From contig CM065804.1 of NCBI GenBank assembly GCA_033398695.1, forward strand, positions 123,499,501-123,563,500: DNA of 64,000 bases, given 5' to 3'. The notes under the pieces were generated by a model. That model did no database searches, had not been told where the DNA came from, and saw nothing but the letters and a program-made list of their open reading frames with translations. Made by a program: the position numbers and the translations under genes. How positions within the stretch are numbered: position 1 is the first letter of the stretch; the number at the start of each line of letters is the position of its first letter. This DNA is from Orobanche coerulescens (taxonomy: Eukaryota; Streptophyta; Magnoliopsida; Lamiales; Orobanchaceae). This document shows, piece after piece, positions 21,582 to 33,664 of this stretch.

Positions 21582-24483
21582 TGTAACACCCCCAGAATAC
21601 GTCCGGGAATATCACACGCCGTAGACCCTTTCCACAAGGATCTACCGGGCTAAACATCCATAAACAACCAAATGCTTGCCAGACTCAGTCAAACAATAAA
21701 ATGATACGGACCGATATGGTCACCTACACGTGAATACACGGACCGATGAGGTCACACAACCCAATCGATAAAGCGACTTAAATAACATTACCCACACGGG
21801 GTCGAAATACAATCTGACGGAAGGCGAAATCAACTCGACAACACAACAAGGATCAAAATAACTCTCGACTCATGATTAGTATCGCACTCGTCATCCTCTT
21901 GTGCCAATCCTGTGTTGCTCCCCAGATACTGCATGTGCACGGGCCTTAAGCAGACATCCACCCCCGATTACTCGGGGTTAGTAAACTCCTTTGTTTTACT
22001 AGTGCAAGTATCAAATCATACGAAATGTAACAAGCAATTAATAATCGTGATCAAATATAATAATCAAGTATCAAATATTCTCGGAGGTTTTCACAAGAGA
22101 AGATAAGCTATGAAGCATTCGAAAATAAGATTATCATCTCGAATTTTTAGAATTTCAAAACTTTAAGACCTCAAGTCCCGATTCACAAAACCTTTCGAAA
22201 AACTTAAGGGCCTTAACCCAAAACTTGTTTCATAATTCAACGATTTACAATACCGAAACATTTCCATAAATCTCGTGGGGCTCGGCCCAACATTCTTTCT
22301 TAAAACTTTTCCTTTAAAAACTTTGATTTGAAAAGTATCATGCTCATGACACCGTGATCCATCACGTGTCTCCGTAGGTTCAACAACCCGCACGGACTAC
22401 ATCACGCATAATTAAACAAACATAATCAATTCCGACACCGTGATCCATCATCACGTGTCTCGTAGGTTCAACAACCCACACGGACTATTAACCAAACATA
22501 ACCAATTCCGACACCGTGATCCACATCACGTGTCTCCGTAGGCATAACAACCCGCACGGACTATATCAATCACAACAATCACACACACAGTCCCGACACC
22601 GTAGTCCACCGCCACGTGTCACCGTAAGCCCGTCGAGCTCACCGGTTGGGCGCCGTGTCCGAAACTCATGGTCCTGCCATGCGTTATCGTAGGCCTCGTC
22701 GGACCCGGCCACGATTGGACCTCGCACCTCACTAAGTTCGATCCCGTAGTCCACTGCCACGAATCCTCGTAGGTTCCGTCGAACCAACACGAGTGAACTT
22801 AGCGGTCACACACATATTCACATTCACATTACATACAACAATGAGCACAATTAATCAATCACCTTGATCACCACAAAATCGTACATTGCACGCACATAAC
22901 ACAACCTCGACACTCGCAACAACTATCATCAATCAACGACATTTAACCAACATAACACACATTCGGTACACAATACATTGTACAACCAAGTGTACAACCA
23001 TCCCATACATACGTCGCATTCCTGCACAAATGGCACAACGCCTAACACGTATACTGATATAACACTATTATCACAAAGCCTTCAAATTGCGGAAAACACA
23101 ACCAACTCAAACGGAACATATTCACGAAGGCAAGAAAAGTCATCATACATCTCATACGTAATTACTAGTCGCAAGATACAAGTCGTATAGTAAGATACTT
23201 GCCTTAATAACCGCTACCAAACGCTCCAGAAGAACACGGTTCGATCGGGAAGCTCGAACCCCAAAGAAGGCAACGAACGGAAGGGAACCGACTAGAGTTC
23301 TTCACAAGAATTCGTTCCTAAGTCACAACGATATCAATTCAATCACAATTCTACGAAAACGTATGGAACTTCCCAAGTTCTACCCATTGAAGCATTTTAT
23401 CGGACACTTTGAAGGCGTAGTCCAATTCAATCGATTATTCAAAGAAATACTCAAATCCGTTCCACAAAACTTCAAGGGTATTGAATGATTACGAGTTTAA
23501 AATCAAGTTTCATCAGCAATATGAATCAAAACAAAGAAAATCGGCCAAAACACCAAGAAACCCCAAGAACATCCAAAAACCAAAAGTTTAGGTGTTCTTA
23601 CCTTCGATCCGGGTGGAAGATGATGTTAATCCATGATTCCAACTTCCAAAACATGTTTATATAAGTTGATTCTACTCAAAACCATCGATCTATGGTGAAA
23701 AATCGCGGAAGGAACGAAGAAAAGTGGAAAAATGCCGGATATGACTCGGTCCAGGCCTTAAATAGCCGGACACTGCCGGACGCTTACGTACGTAACCGGC
23801 CGGGCCCTTACGTACGTAACCGGCCATGGCCGAAGTCTCTGCCCAGAAATGCCGGCATCGTTACGTACGTAACCGGCCAGGGCCTTACGTACGTAACCGG
23901 CCTTACGTACGTAGGCGCCCGGTCGCTCAGAAATGCGTTACTCGGCGGTGGCCTGGCCCCAGCATGCCCGGCCATGACTCGGCCGGGACCAACTCCGACG
24001 GCCCGAACGACCCCGAAACCCGAACCTGAGTACGAATCGAAGATACGGTTACGAAGTACTCGCAAAGACGAATCCGAGCACTAAGAGAACACACGATTCC
24101 GACCACCCGAGGGCTCGAAATTCGACAACGGAAGTAATTACCCCAAACTTTGGGAAATTACGAAAATGGCCCAAAACGCCCGAAAATCACGATACGTGAT
24201 CGAAACACCAAACCGAAGCTTACAACATGAATAATAACATTAAATGAACTTCCGAGAAACTCGAAACAACAGTTTCAGACGAGATTCGCGAGAATCGAAC
24301 TCAAGTGCGGAAAAGTCGTTTAAGAACACGGAACTCAACAAAACGATACCGAAACGAACTCGGATGACAAAAAGTGCAGAATTAAATATTCTCCGAATGA
24401 CGAAACGGTCAAAAGCGAGTTTTCGAAACGGACCTCCGCCGAAAAATGAAAATTACCGGAAATCCGAAATTGCGGATATTACA
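21582..24483 (-). repeat. Element B 5' LTR (right)
   Basis: 2902 bp, TGTAACACCC to GATATTACA. It has the same module order as the left LTR: U5 stem-loop 21621-21645, tandem array 22348-22792, TATA-like box 23756-23765, palindromes 23782-23915. It ends in the target duplication ATGGA. Confidence 0.93.
23782..23915 (-). promoter_or_regulatory. TTACGTACGTAA palindrome cluster, element B 5' LTR
   Basis: Five copies of TACGTACGTA, four of them as TTACGTACGTAACCGG, spaced roughly 18-53 bp, directly upstream (in the minus direction) of the CTATTTAAGG box. The core is a perfect palindrome. The position in U3 suggests repeated factor-binding sites. Function is not shown by sequence. Confidence 0.65.
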
Positions 24484-27400
24484 ATGGAGAAAAATCGAAG
24501 CGACCCTTTTATGGATATTTTTTTCATAATTTGTCCCCATGGATTTATAAAATTGAATACGCATTTATTTCAGGTCATTCGGAGCCGAGCCGGAGCTGAT
24601 ACGAGTAGAACTCGATTTTTAAAAAATTCTCATAGGGGGTAGTACACGGGTTATGGAGGAAAATCGAGGCGGCCCGTTTTTTGTATATATTTTTTCATAA
24701 TTTATCCCAATGGATTTATAAAATTGAATACGCGTTTATTTGAGGTCATCCGGAGCCGAACTGGAGCTGATATGGCTGGAACTCGGTTTTCGGATAATTC
24801 TCATAGGGACGGGTTATGGAGGAAAATCGAGGCAGCCCTTTTATGGATATTTTTTTCATAATTTGTCCCTATGGATGTATAAACTTGAATGCGCATTTAT
24901 TTAAGGTCATCCGGAGCCAAGCCGGAGCTGATACGGCTGGAGCTCGATTTTTGAAAGATTCTCATAGATGGTAGTATACAGGTTGTGGAGGAAAATTGAG
25001 ACGGCTCGTTTTTTGGATATTTTTTCATAATTTTTCCTTATGGATTCATAAAATTAAATACGTATTTATTTGGGGTCATCCGGAGCCGAATCGGAGCTAG
25101 AACTTGATTTTTAGATGGGTTATGGAGGAAAATCGAGGCGGCCCGTTTTTTGGATATTTTTTCATAATTTCTCATTGTGGATTTATAAAATTGAATACGC
25201 ATTTATTTGGGTTCATCCGGACCCGAATTGGAGCTAATATGGCAGGAACTGAGTTTTTAGATAATTCTCATAGGGTAGTACACGAGTTATGGAGGAAAAT
25301 CGAGGTGGAATATTTTTGGATATTTTTTCATAACATGTCCCTATGGATTTATAAGATTGAATGCGTGTTTATTTGAGGTCATTCGGAGCCGAATCAAAGC
25401 TGATACTGCTCGAACTCAATTTTCGGATAATTCTGATAGAGGGGTACACGGGTTATTGAGGAAAATTGAGGCGGCCCATTTTTTGAATATTTTTTTCATA
25501 ATTTATCCATATGAATTTATAAAATTGAATACATATTTATTTGAGGTCATCCGGAGCCAAACTGGGCTGATACGGCTGGAACTCGATTTTAAGATAATTC
25601 TCATAGGGACGGGTTATGGAGAAAAATCGAGGCGGCCCTTTTATGGATATTTTTTTCATAATTTGTCCCTATGGATTTAAAATTGAATACGCATTTATTT
25701 GAGGTCATCCGGAGCCGAGCCGGAGCTGATACGGATGGAACTCGGTTTTTAAAAAATTCTCATAGAGGGTAGTACACGGGTTGTGGAGGAAAATTGATAC
25801 GACCTGTTTTTTGGATATTTTTTCATAATTTGTCCCTATGGATTTATAAAATTGAATACGCGTTTATATGGGTTTATCCGAACATGAATTGGAGCTGATA
25901 TTGTAGGAACTGGGTTTTCGGATAATTCTCATAGAGTAGTACACGAGTTATCGAGAAAAATCGAGGTGGCCTATTTTTGGAAATTTTTCATAATTTGTCC
26001 CTATGGATTTATAAGATTGCATACATGTTTATTTGACATCATCCGGAGCCGAATCAAAGTTGATACGACTGGAACTCAGTTTTCGGATAATTCTGATAGA
26101 GGGTAGTACACGGGTTATGGAGGAGAATTGAGGCGGCCCATTTTTGGAAATTTTTTCATAAATTTTCCCTATGGATTTATAAGATTGAATACGCGTTTAG
26201 TTGGGGTCATCCGAAGTCGAATCGGAGCTAATACGACTGGAACTCGATCTTGGGATAATCCTCATAGGGGGTAGTATACGGGTTATGGAGGAAAATCGAG
26301 GTGGTCTATTTTTGGATATTTTTTCATAATTTGCCTCTATGATTTATAAAATTAAATACGCATTTATTTGGGGTCATCCGGAGCCGAATCGGAGCTGATG
26401 CGGCTAGAGCTTGATTTTTAGATGGGTTATGGAGGAAAATCGAGGCGGCCCGTTTTTTGGATGTTTTTCATAATTTCTCCTTGTGGATTTATAAAATTGA
26501 ATACGCATTTATTTGGGTTCATCCGGACCCGAATTGGAGCTGATATAGCAGGAACTGGGTTTTCGAATAATTCTCATAGGGTAGTACACGAGTTATGGAG
26601 GAAAATCAAGGTGGCCTATTTTTGGATATTTTTTCATAACTTGTCCCTATGGATTTATAAGATTGAATGCGTGTTTATTTGAGGTCATTCGGAGCCGAAT
26701 CAAAGCTGATACTGCTGGAACTCAATTTTCGGATAATTCTGATAGAGGGGTACACGGGTTATTGAGGAAAATTGAGGCGGCCCATTTTTTGAATATTTTT
26801 TTCATAATTTATCCCTATGAATTTATAAAATTGAATACACATTTATTTGAGGTCATCCGGAGCCAAACTGGGCTGATACGGCTGGAACTCGATTTTAAGA
26901 TAATTCTCATAGGGACGGGTTATGGAGAAAAATCGAGGCGGCCCTTTTATGGATATTTTTTTCATAATTTGTCCCTATGGATTTAAAATTGAATACGCAT
27001 TTATTTGAGGTCATCCAGAGCCGAGCCGGAGCTGATACGGCTGGAACTCGGTTTTTAAAACATTCTCATAGAGGGTAGTACACGGGTTGTGGAGGAAAAT
27101 TGATACGACCTGTTTTTTGGATATTTTTTCATAATTTGTCCCTATGGATTTATAAAATTGAATACGCATTTATATGGGTTTATCCGAACACGAATTGGAG
27201 CTGATATGGTAGGAACTGGGTTTTCGGATAATTCTCATAGAGTAGTACACGAGTTATCGAGAAAAATCGAGGTGGCCTATTTTTGGAAATTTTTCATAAT
27301 TTGTCCCTATGGATTTATAAGATTGCATACATGTTTATTTGACATCATCCGGAGCCGAATCAAAGTTGATACGGCTGGAACTCAGTTTTCGGATAATTCT

Positions 27401-27858
27401 GATAGAGGGTAGTACACGGGTTATGGAGGAGAATTGAGGCGGCCCATTTTTGGATATTTTTTCATAAATTTTCCCTATGGATTTATAAGATTGAATACGC
27501 GTTTAGTTGGGGTCATCCGAAGCCGAATCGGAGCTAATACGACTGGAACTCGATCTTGGGATAATCCTCATAGGGGGTAGTATACGGGTTATGGAGGAAA
27601 ATCGAGGCGGTCTGTTTTTGGATATTTTTTCATAATTTTTATAAAATTAAATACGCATTTATTTGGGGTCATCCGGAACCGAATCGGAGCTGATGCGGCT
27701 AGAACTTGATTTTTAGATGGGTTATGGAGGAAAATCGAGGCGGCCCATTTTTTGGATGTTTTTCATAATTTCTCCTTGTGGATTTATAAAATTGAATACG
27801 CATTTATTTGGGTTCATCCGGACCCGAATTGGAGCTGATATAGCAGGAACTGGGTTTT
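24484..27858 (+). repeat. Satellite array S3
   Basis: Continues S2 in phase after element B and completes the second copy of the ~2453 bp higher-order unit. From about 25357 a shorter block of ~1306 bp (about 8 monomers) repeats: 25357-26662 is nearly identical to the sequence starting at 26663. It ends abruptly inside a monomer at GGGTTTT, where fragment X begins. Confidence 0.93.
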
Positions 27859-29084
27859 GCAAGGTACCTCGACTATATATATTTTGTGTGTTTGACCTTT
27901 GAGAGTTGTGGTTTTATAATCTGTGAGTTGTTACTCTTCCACCTGGGGATGGCATGTGGCCTCTGGGGGCCGATACTAATGGGTACGGCCACGGAAGTGG
28001 ACTTGGGTGCGTGTGTTGATGTTCTTCCACCTGGGGACGGTTCGATGGGACCTCTGGGGGCCGATACTAATGGGTACGGCCGCGGAAGTGGTTTCCCACC
28101 TGGAGACGGTCCGACGGGGCCTCTGGGGGCCGATACTAATGGGTACGGCCACGGGTTACCAAGTGTGGTTTCTGTGATATTGATGTTGATGTTTTGATGA
28201 TTAATTGTGATATTGTCCGGAGTATCACAATGCTTTGCGCTCGGGGTCGAGAGACATTAGATATCGAGTCTTGGTGCTTGGCTAGAATGGCATAAGGTTA
28301 ATGTGTTATGTGTAATGTGCACTTGTAAGTGAATTGAAGTGGATGATCGGGTCGTGGACCCTGTGTTTTGTGACCGTAATGGTTGGGCCGTGGACCCCGT
28401 GTTTTGTTAACGGATTTGTATTTTGGAAAATGAACTTTGGGGCTGTGACCCTAAATGACTTTCGAGGAATTAAGAACTTTTCGATTTCAAATGTTTTCAA
28501 AACTCCCGAGATTTCGAAATGTTTTCAAAGTGCTTACTTGCCTTGTTTCTGCTTTCAAGACTTGAACCATTTTTTTTTACTAAATATATCTCGGGAAGTC
28601 TTTCGATGTATTCTCGAAATGTGTTGTGTATGGCTCGTATTTGCACTTTATACTTGCACTAGCGAAACAGTGGAGTTTTGCTAACCCCAGAAATGTCGGG
28701 GTTGGATATCTGTATTGTGTCCAGGTACATGCAGGTTTTCGGGAGCAAGACACAGGATCGGTACGAGGGATGATGAAAGACGAATGATACTAATCACACG
28801 AAGGCCAGTTTTGGGTTCAGTTAGTCGGAGTCCATTGTATTGTCTTTTCCGCCGTCTTATTGTTCGTTGTTGCAAGTATTTTACCCTTGCGTGGGTATGA
28901 GTCTGGATGAGTTTATGTATTTTTATTTGTAAGTCTGTGTCGAAAGACCAAATCGGTGTATTGGTTCGTTATTTTGATTCGTCGGTATGTAATGTAATGT
29001 GTTGTTTTGATGTCTAGCCTGGTGGATCCTCGCGGAGAGGGTCTGCGGCGTGTAATATTCCCGGTTCGATCTGGGGATGTTACA
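27859..29084 (+). repeat. LTR fragment X (3' part only)
   Basis: This sequence ends CTGGGGATGTTACA and carries the LTR 3'-end signature shared with B, D and E: a tandem array, a CACTAGCGAAACAGTGG block, a U5 stem-loop at 29022-29046 and a terminal GTTACA. The 5' part, including U3, is missing. The left side abuts satellite without a target duplication. The right side is fused to the interior of element C's LTR. It is a distinct family most like B and D/E. Confidence 0.82.
27939..28156. repeat. Tandem array in fragment X, 3 copies of ~60-88 bp
   Basis: The unit contains CCACCTGGGGA, CCTCTGGGGGCCGATACTAA and GGGTACGGCC-CGG. It is homologous, in reverse orientation, to the arrays in the D and E LTRs. 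Confidence 0.85.
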
Positions 29085-30734
29085 GTCTAAACCAAATTTC
29101 GTCATTTGTCATCTATTCTCTTTCTCTCGTTGGTTTTAGGCGATTTGGGCGATTTAGAGAGTATTCTTCAAGGTGTAATCATCAATCATCATCTTCAAGT
29201 CTTTGAGTTGGATTAATCATCACTTCATCATCTCCAAAACATCAAATCAAAGGTATTAATCTCTTGGATCTAGAATTTCGGATTTTTGGGTTTTTCCTTC
29301 CGATTTCTTCGTGTAAGCTTGGATTGTTGTTGGAATACATTAGATATGGATTATCTACCTTGGATAAATGTATTCCTACGGATTTAATGGCTATTTTCGG
29401 AATTATTTCAAGAACCCTTAGGGTTGACTTCGGTTAATTTGGGGATTTTCCGATTGTTGTTGTCGTAAACTTGAATTGTGGATTTCTATGAGATTATTGA
29501 TGTCATTGGAAGTGTTTTGATGGTTTGTAATACTCATTTTGGTGTTGGTTTCGACATATTCGGGATTGGATATTTTCGAAGTTGTGTGGTTGGTTACGTA
29601 TTCGTTAGAATGCCCCTATGAGTTTGATTATCGTTGTTTCGACCTTTGGGTTAGTCGTGTTTTGTTGCTTGATACGTGTATTGAACGGTTGTTGGTAATT
29701 ATTGTTATTCAAGGTTGTTCGAGCGACCGGTATCTCGATTAGGACGTTGTTCGTGGAAGGACTTTGTCATCGGTATTGTGTAAGTTGATTCTTACTCGGT
29801 TAAAAGGATATTCATTCCTTTTGTTGTTGATCATTCATAATCATAACTCATTCATCATTGTATTAATCATATTGAGACTTGTAATTGTCGAATAATCACT
29901 TCATTAGCGAGGAACGGCGGTTCCAATTATTTCATTGAAACTATCAATCACTTTATTACCACTTTCATATCGGTGAGTCATTCTTGACTTTGTCAGATTA
30001 TTATTATTCATTGATATTCATTTTGGTCATTCTCGTTCATATGAGCTTCTGGGTTCATATTGCGTGGCTGGGTGCGGATGTGTGGAATTTTTAGTCGGGC
30101 ACATGATGGCCATGTATTGGGAGTGATACATTGGACTGTGCACACGGTAACGATTACCTCCGTGAGACTAATTAGGTACAAGGACGGGTGTGTCCGGTCA
30201 TCCGTCTTTTACACTTGCACAGAACACTACGGGCGTACTATGATACTCCTCTTCAGCGTAATTCATAACTAAGGATATTTCATAACTTCAGTTAATTCAT
30301 GATTGTGTAATTTCAACCCTTGAGGATTGTTGTTACGTATCGACCCCGTCGGGGGATTTTGTTTTCAGGTCACGGCAAGGCAAAGGCACGGGAAGAGCAT
30401 GCTGACGGCGAGGAGTCCCAGTGATACTAGTAGGGGCCCCCAGTCATTTCGTTTGTTTCAGTCATTTCAGTTATTCCGTCATTTGTATTTCTCCGTTGCA
30501 AATTCCGTTTGAGATGTTTATTTGTTCAGGGTGGTGTATTTTATCTCCATATAAAATATACTAGTATTCTGTTTTGTCCTGGTGTATTGTACTTAAACTC
30601 CTCATCGGAGTACTTGGTAATATAATGTGGTTCGGTACTACAATTATATTATTTAATTCATCATTTTCATTGCCTGGTGGGTCCCAGTCGGGGATTCACG
30701 GCACTGTAATATCCGCCTAGTTTGGGGTGTTACA
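29085..30734 (+). repeat. Element C 5' LTR, lacking U3
   Basis: Matches 36766-38413 but lacks the first ~815 bp of the full LTR, including the palindrome cluster and TATA box. It starts within ACAGTCTAAACC, three bases of which are shared with the end of fragment X. It ends GTGTTACA. Without its own promoter, this copy should not be transcribed from this LTR. U5 stem-loop at 30677-30699. Confidence 0.9.
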
Positions 30735-30738
30735 GAGT

Positions 30739-30750
30739 TGGTATCAGAGA
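30739..30750 (+). other. Element C primer binding site
   Basis: TGGTATCAGAGA, 4 bp after the LTR end. It matches the initiator-Met site at 11 of 12 positions. Confidence 0.88.
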
Positions 30751-31202
30751 GTGGTTTTGAATACTACCCTCCAAGTCATGTCTCACCTGAAATCATCGTC
30801 ATCGGACTAGTATCATTGGACTTTCGCGTCACGTGTGACCTGTGCAAATGCCGAGCCAATCAGACCAAGAACTGTAAGATTTCTAATGCCATGGTATAAT
30901 TTCTGGCAATAATCATTCATTCATAATTCATAAGTTAACAATCCTCAACCATCATTTTCATTTGACCAGGACGGTCATGTTAACTCGTTAATCATTCAAT
31001 TCATTTCATTATTCAGTTGTTGATCAGGAAGATCAAATCATTAATCATGTTAACTTGTTCAAGATAATCATGTCACCTCAGTTAATCATTCATGTAATCA
31101 CTGTGTTAGAGCGCATATGCTCATTTTTATCATCTCATGTCATAATCATAACGTGATATTCATGCGGGAAATATAATCATCATGTGACTTTTCTACTTCA
31201 GT
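30751..31202 (+). other. Element C untranslated leader
   Basis: About 450 bp rich in ATCATTCAT-type sequence, with no coding match. Confidence 0.6.
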
Positions 31203-32480
31203 ATGGAGAGAGCAAGAAGAGGACGAGGAGGACGAGGCCGTGGTGCGGGCCAAATCCCGAGAGCTCATGTGAATACACGTGCAAACGCGAGAAATAATGC
31301 TAATTCATCGAGCAGCGACGCTGCCACTCATTCTCCTGGACGCGATCATTCACTATCGGGGAGTCGTACCCGGGATACGGCTCAGTCAGAGGGTGTCCGG
31401 GTTGACCCACTCGCTTTTATGCAGGGCATGATGGCCCAAATGACTCAGATGGCACAACTGATGGAGACGATGCATAACTCCGTCAATCAAAATCAACAGG
31501 CTCCTCCGCCGCCACCTCAGAGGCAAGAGAAAAATGTGAGCAATATCATCGGCGACATCTCTCGCCAGAGGCCACCTACTTTTGAGGGCTCGTCAGAGTC
31601 GGCATATATTATTCATTGGCTCGAGCATTTCGAGAAGTTGTTTGCTATGGTAGAGTGTCCCGAATGACACAAAGTTTCTGTTGCGGCTTACTACCTGGGT
31701 AAGAGCGCACATTCTTGGTGGTTGTCGTTGAAGCCCACCGAAGGATCATGTACTTGGGATCAGTTCAAGACTCTCATGATGGAGAGGTAATATCCGGCCC
31801 CACTCAGAGAGGCCAAGCTGTCAGAATTGCTCACCCCTGACCCCTCAGCAGACGAGGATGTTCTCGCCATTGCCGAGAAATTTCAGGAACTTCTTCCGTT
31901 CGCCTCATCTATCATTCATTCCGAGGCAGATAAGATTAAGTATTTCAGCAAGAGGCTGAAACCCCGTATGAGACTACAGTTGCTTAATCATAATTGCACC
32001 ACGTTGGCTGAATTCATCGAGAAAGCTCTCACCTATGAGCTTACTGCTAAAGAGATTGCTAAGCAGCAACCTTCGTCTGCTAGCAAGAAATCGAAGAACC
32101 GTAATCAGTCTGACGGCAGTCAGGCCGCTTTTAAGAAACCCCGTGCGGGCTCTGCTTTTTCTGAGCGACCTCCTGTGACGTCTAAACCCGCGGAATCCCA
32201 GTCACGAGCGGCCAGCTCGGCCATCACCTGTTATAACTGTGGGGATCTTGGTCATGTCAGCACCAAGTGTCCGAGACAGTCTGTCACGTGTCATAACTGT
32301 GGAGTTGTTGGGCATAAGGCCCGTTTTTGCCGTAGGGACTCCAAACCTACTCGGACGTCATCTCAGGCCCCTAAGCAGTCAGCCGTTCAGAATCAGACCA
32401 CTCAATCAGCGTCGTTTAAAACGACAGGAGCGACTAAAGGTGGAGCCTATAGCCGTGACGGGAGCATCGGTCTGGACTAG
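31203..32480 (+). pseudogene. Element C gag
   Basis: The Met at 31203 opens an Arg/Gly-rich N-terminus (MERARRGRGGRGRG). A Met/Gln-rich segment follows, then the capsid (RQRPPTFEGSS, WLEHFEKLF, ADKIKYFSKRLKPRMRLQL) and two CCHC knuckles, [14 protein letters not shown] (from 32229) and [14 protein letters not shown] (from 32289). Gag forms the particle and binds RNA. Two in-frame stops interrupt it: TGA at 31665-31667, consistent with CGA to TGA, and TAA at 31788-31790. The frame runs out at a TAG at 32478-32480. The protease lies in the +1 frame just after, so a small indel near 32440-32490 separates gag from pol. Confidence 0.9.
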
Positions 32481-33660
32481 CAAGCCCCGGATTTATGAGA
32501 TGAAGAAGACCGATGATCGAGAGGCTCGAATGATCTCATGTACACTCGATATTCTATCTCAACCTGTGTGTACCCTTTTTGATACTGGTGCATCGCATTC
32601 TTTCATTTCCGAGTCATGTTTGAGTAGACTACGTCTGGGTAGTGCTACTAGTTGTGAGCCTTATGTCATTGGCCTACCTGATGGTAGACGAATCATCGGT
32701 AATCGTGAGATTCAAAATTATCCGATTCAGTTTCATGGAAGTGTATGGCCAGCGGACCTAATCGTAGTAGATTTTCCGAGGGACGACGTCATCCTGGGTA
32801 TTGATTGGATGGATCGTCATGATGCCATCATTAGTGTCCGTAAGCGTATGATCACTATCATTTCAGACGATGGGGTTGAATGTGTGTTTCAGGGAGGTAA
32901 TCCCGGCTGTTCTGGTAAGGTCATTAATTTGATGAAAGCAGTGAGATTACTCAATCAGGGGTGTGTTGGTTATTGGTGCTTTATGACCAAAACCGAGAAG
33001 TCATCAGTAATGTTGACGGATATTCCGGTAGTGAGGGAATATGCCGATGTTTTTCCAGACGAGTTACCTGGTTTGCCTCTACAGAGGGATGTGGAATTCA
33101 CGATTGAGTTGGAGCCTGGTACGTCCCTGATATCGAAGGCACCATACCGGATGGCCCCGATGGAAATGCAGGAATTAAAGAACCAACTTGAGGAGTTGTT
33201 CGAGAAAGGTTATATCCGACCGAGTGCGTCCCCGTGGGGAGCACCAGTGTTGTTTGTCAAGAAGAAGGATGGTTCATTTCGCTTATGTATTGATTATCGG
33301 GAGTTGAACAGGGTGACGATCAAGAATAAGTATCCCTTACCCCGTATTGATGATCTCTTAGATCAACTTCAGGGAGCTTCAGTATTTTCCAAGATCGACT
33401 TAAGATCTGGATATCATCAGTTGCGGATTCAAGAGTCGGATATCGCGAGGACGGCGTTTCGAACACGCTATGGTCATTATGAGTTTGTGGTTATGCCGTT
33501 TGGATTGACTAATGCACCTGCGGTATTCATGGAGTTAATGAATCGGGTTTTCATCGACTTTTTGGACCAGTTTGTTGTTGTCTTCATCGATGACATTTTG
33601 ATTTATTCTCGTGACCAAGAGGAACATGAGTTTAACCTTCATCAAGTGTTGACGTGTTGA
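32481..33660 (+). pseudogene. Element C protease and reverse transcriptase (5' part of pol)
   Basis: The protease has an intact active site, [10 protein letters not shown] (DTG at 32581), and [15 protein letters not shown] follows with [60 protein letters not shown] and the catalytic FIDDILIYS (from 33583). The protease would cut the polyprotein, and RT copies RNA to DNA. The frame stops at 33658-33660. The next RT residues ([13 protein letters not shown]) are in another frame, one base deleted, with a further TGA at about 33667, again explicable as CGA to TGA. Confidence 0.92.
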
Positions 33661-33664
33661 GATG

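Larger units (their letters stand above)
15707..24483 (-). mobile_element. Element B: internally deleted, pol-less chromovirus derivative
   Basis: Two ~2.9 kb LTRs enclose only ~3.0 kb. Exact 5 bp target duplications ATGGA lie at 15702-15706 and 24484-24488. The primer site at 21566-21577 and polypurine tract at 18606-18620 give minus orientation. Only a broken gag is recognisable. PR, RT, RNase H and IN are gone, so any mobility would have depended on enzymes supplied by relatives. The satellite resumes in phase on the other side. Confidence 0.93.

Noticed and set aside
18031..24084. Open frames of 60-130 codons in the GC-rich part of element B's LTRs
   Set aside because: They are composed of LTR palindromes and spacer. 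The two LTR copies encode different products owing to indels.
15707..24483. Element B read as two solo LTRs
   Set aside because: The primer site, polypurine tract, gag relic and matching ATGGA duplications at the outer ends show one element.
28306..28900. Open frames in LTR fragment X
   Set aside because: They match no protein family that I recognise, and homologous LTR positions in B and D do not keep the frames.
30739..30760. tRNA gene at the GGTATCAGAGAGTGG segment
   Set aside because: This is a primer binding site complementary to a tRNA end. There is no cloverleaf or A/B box.
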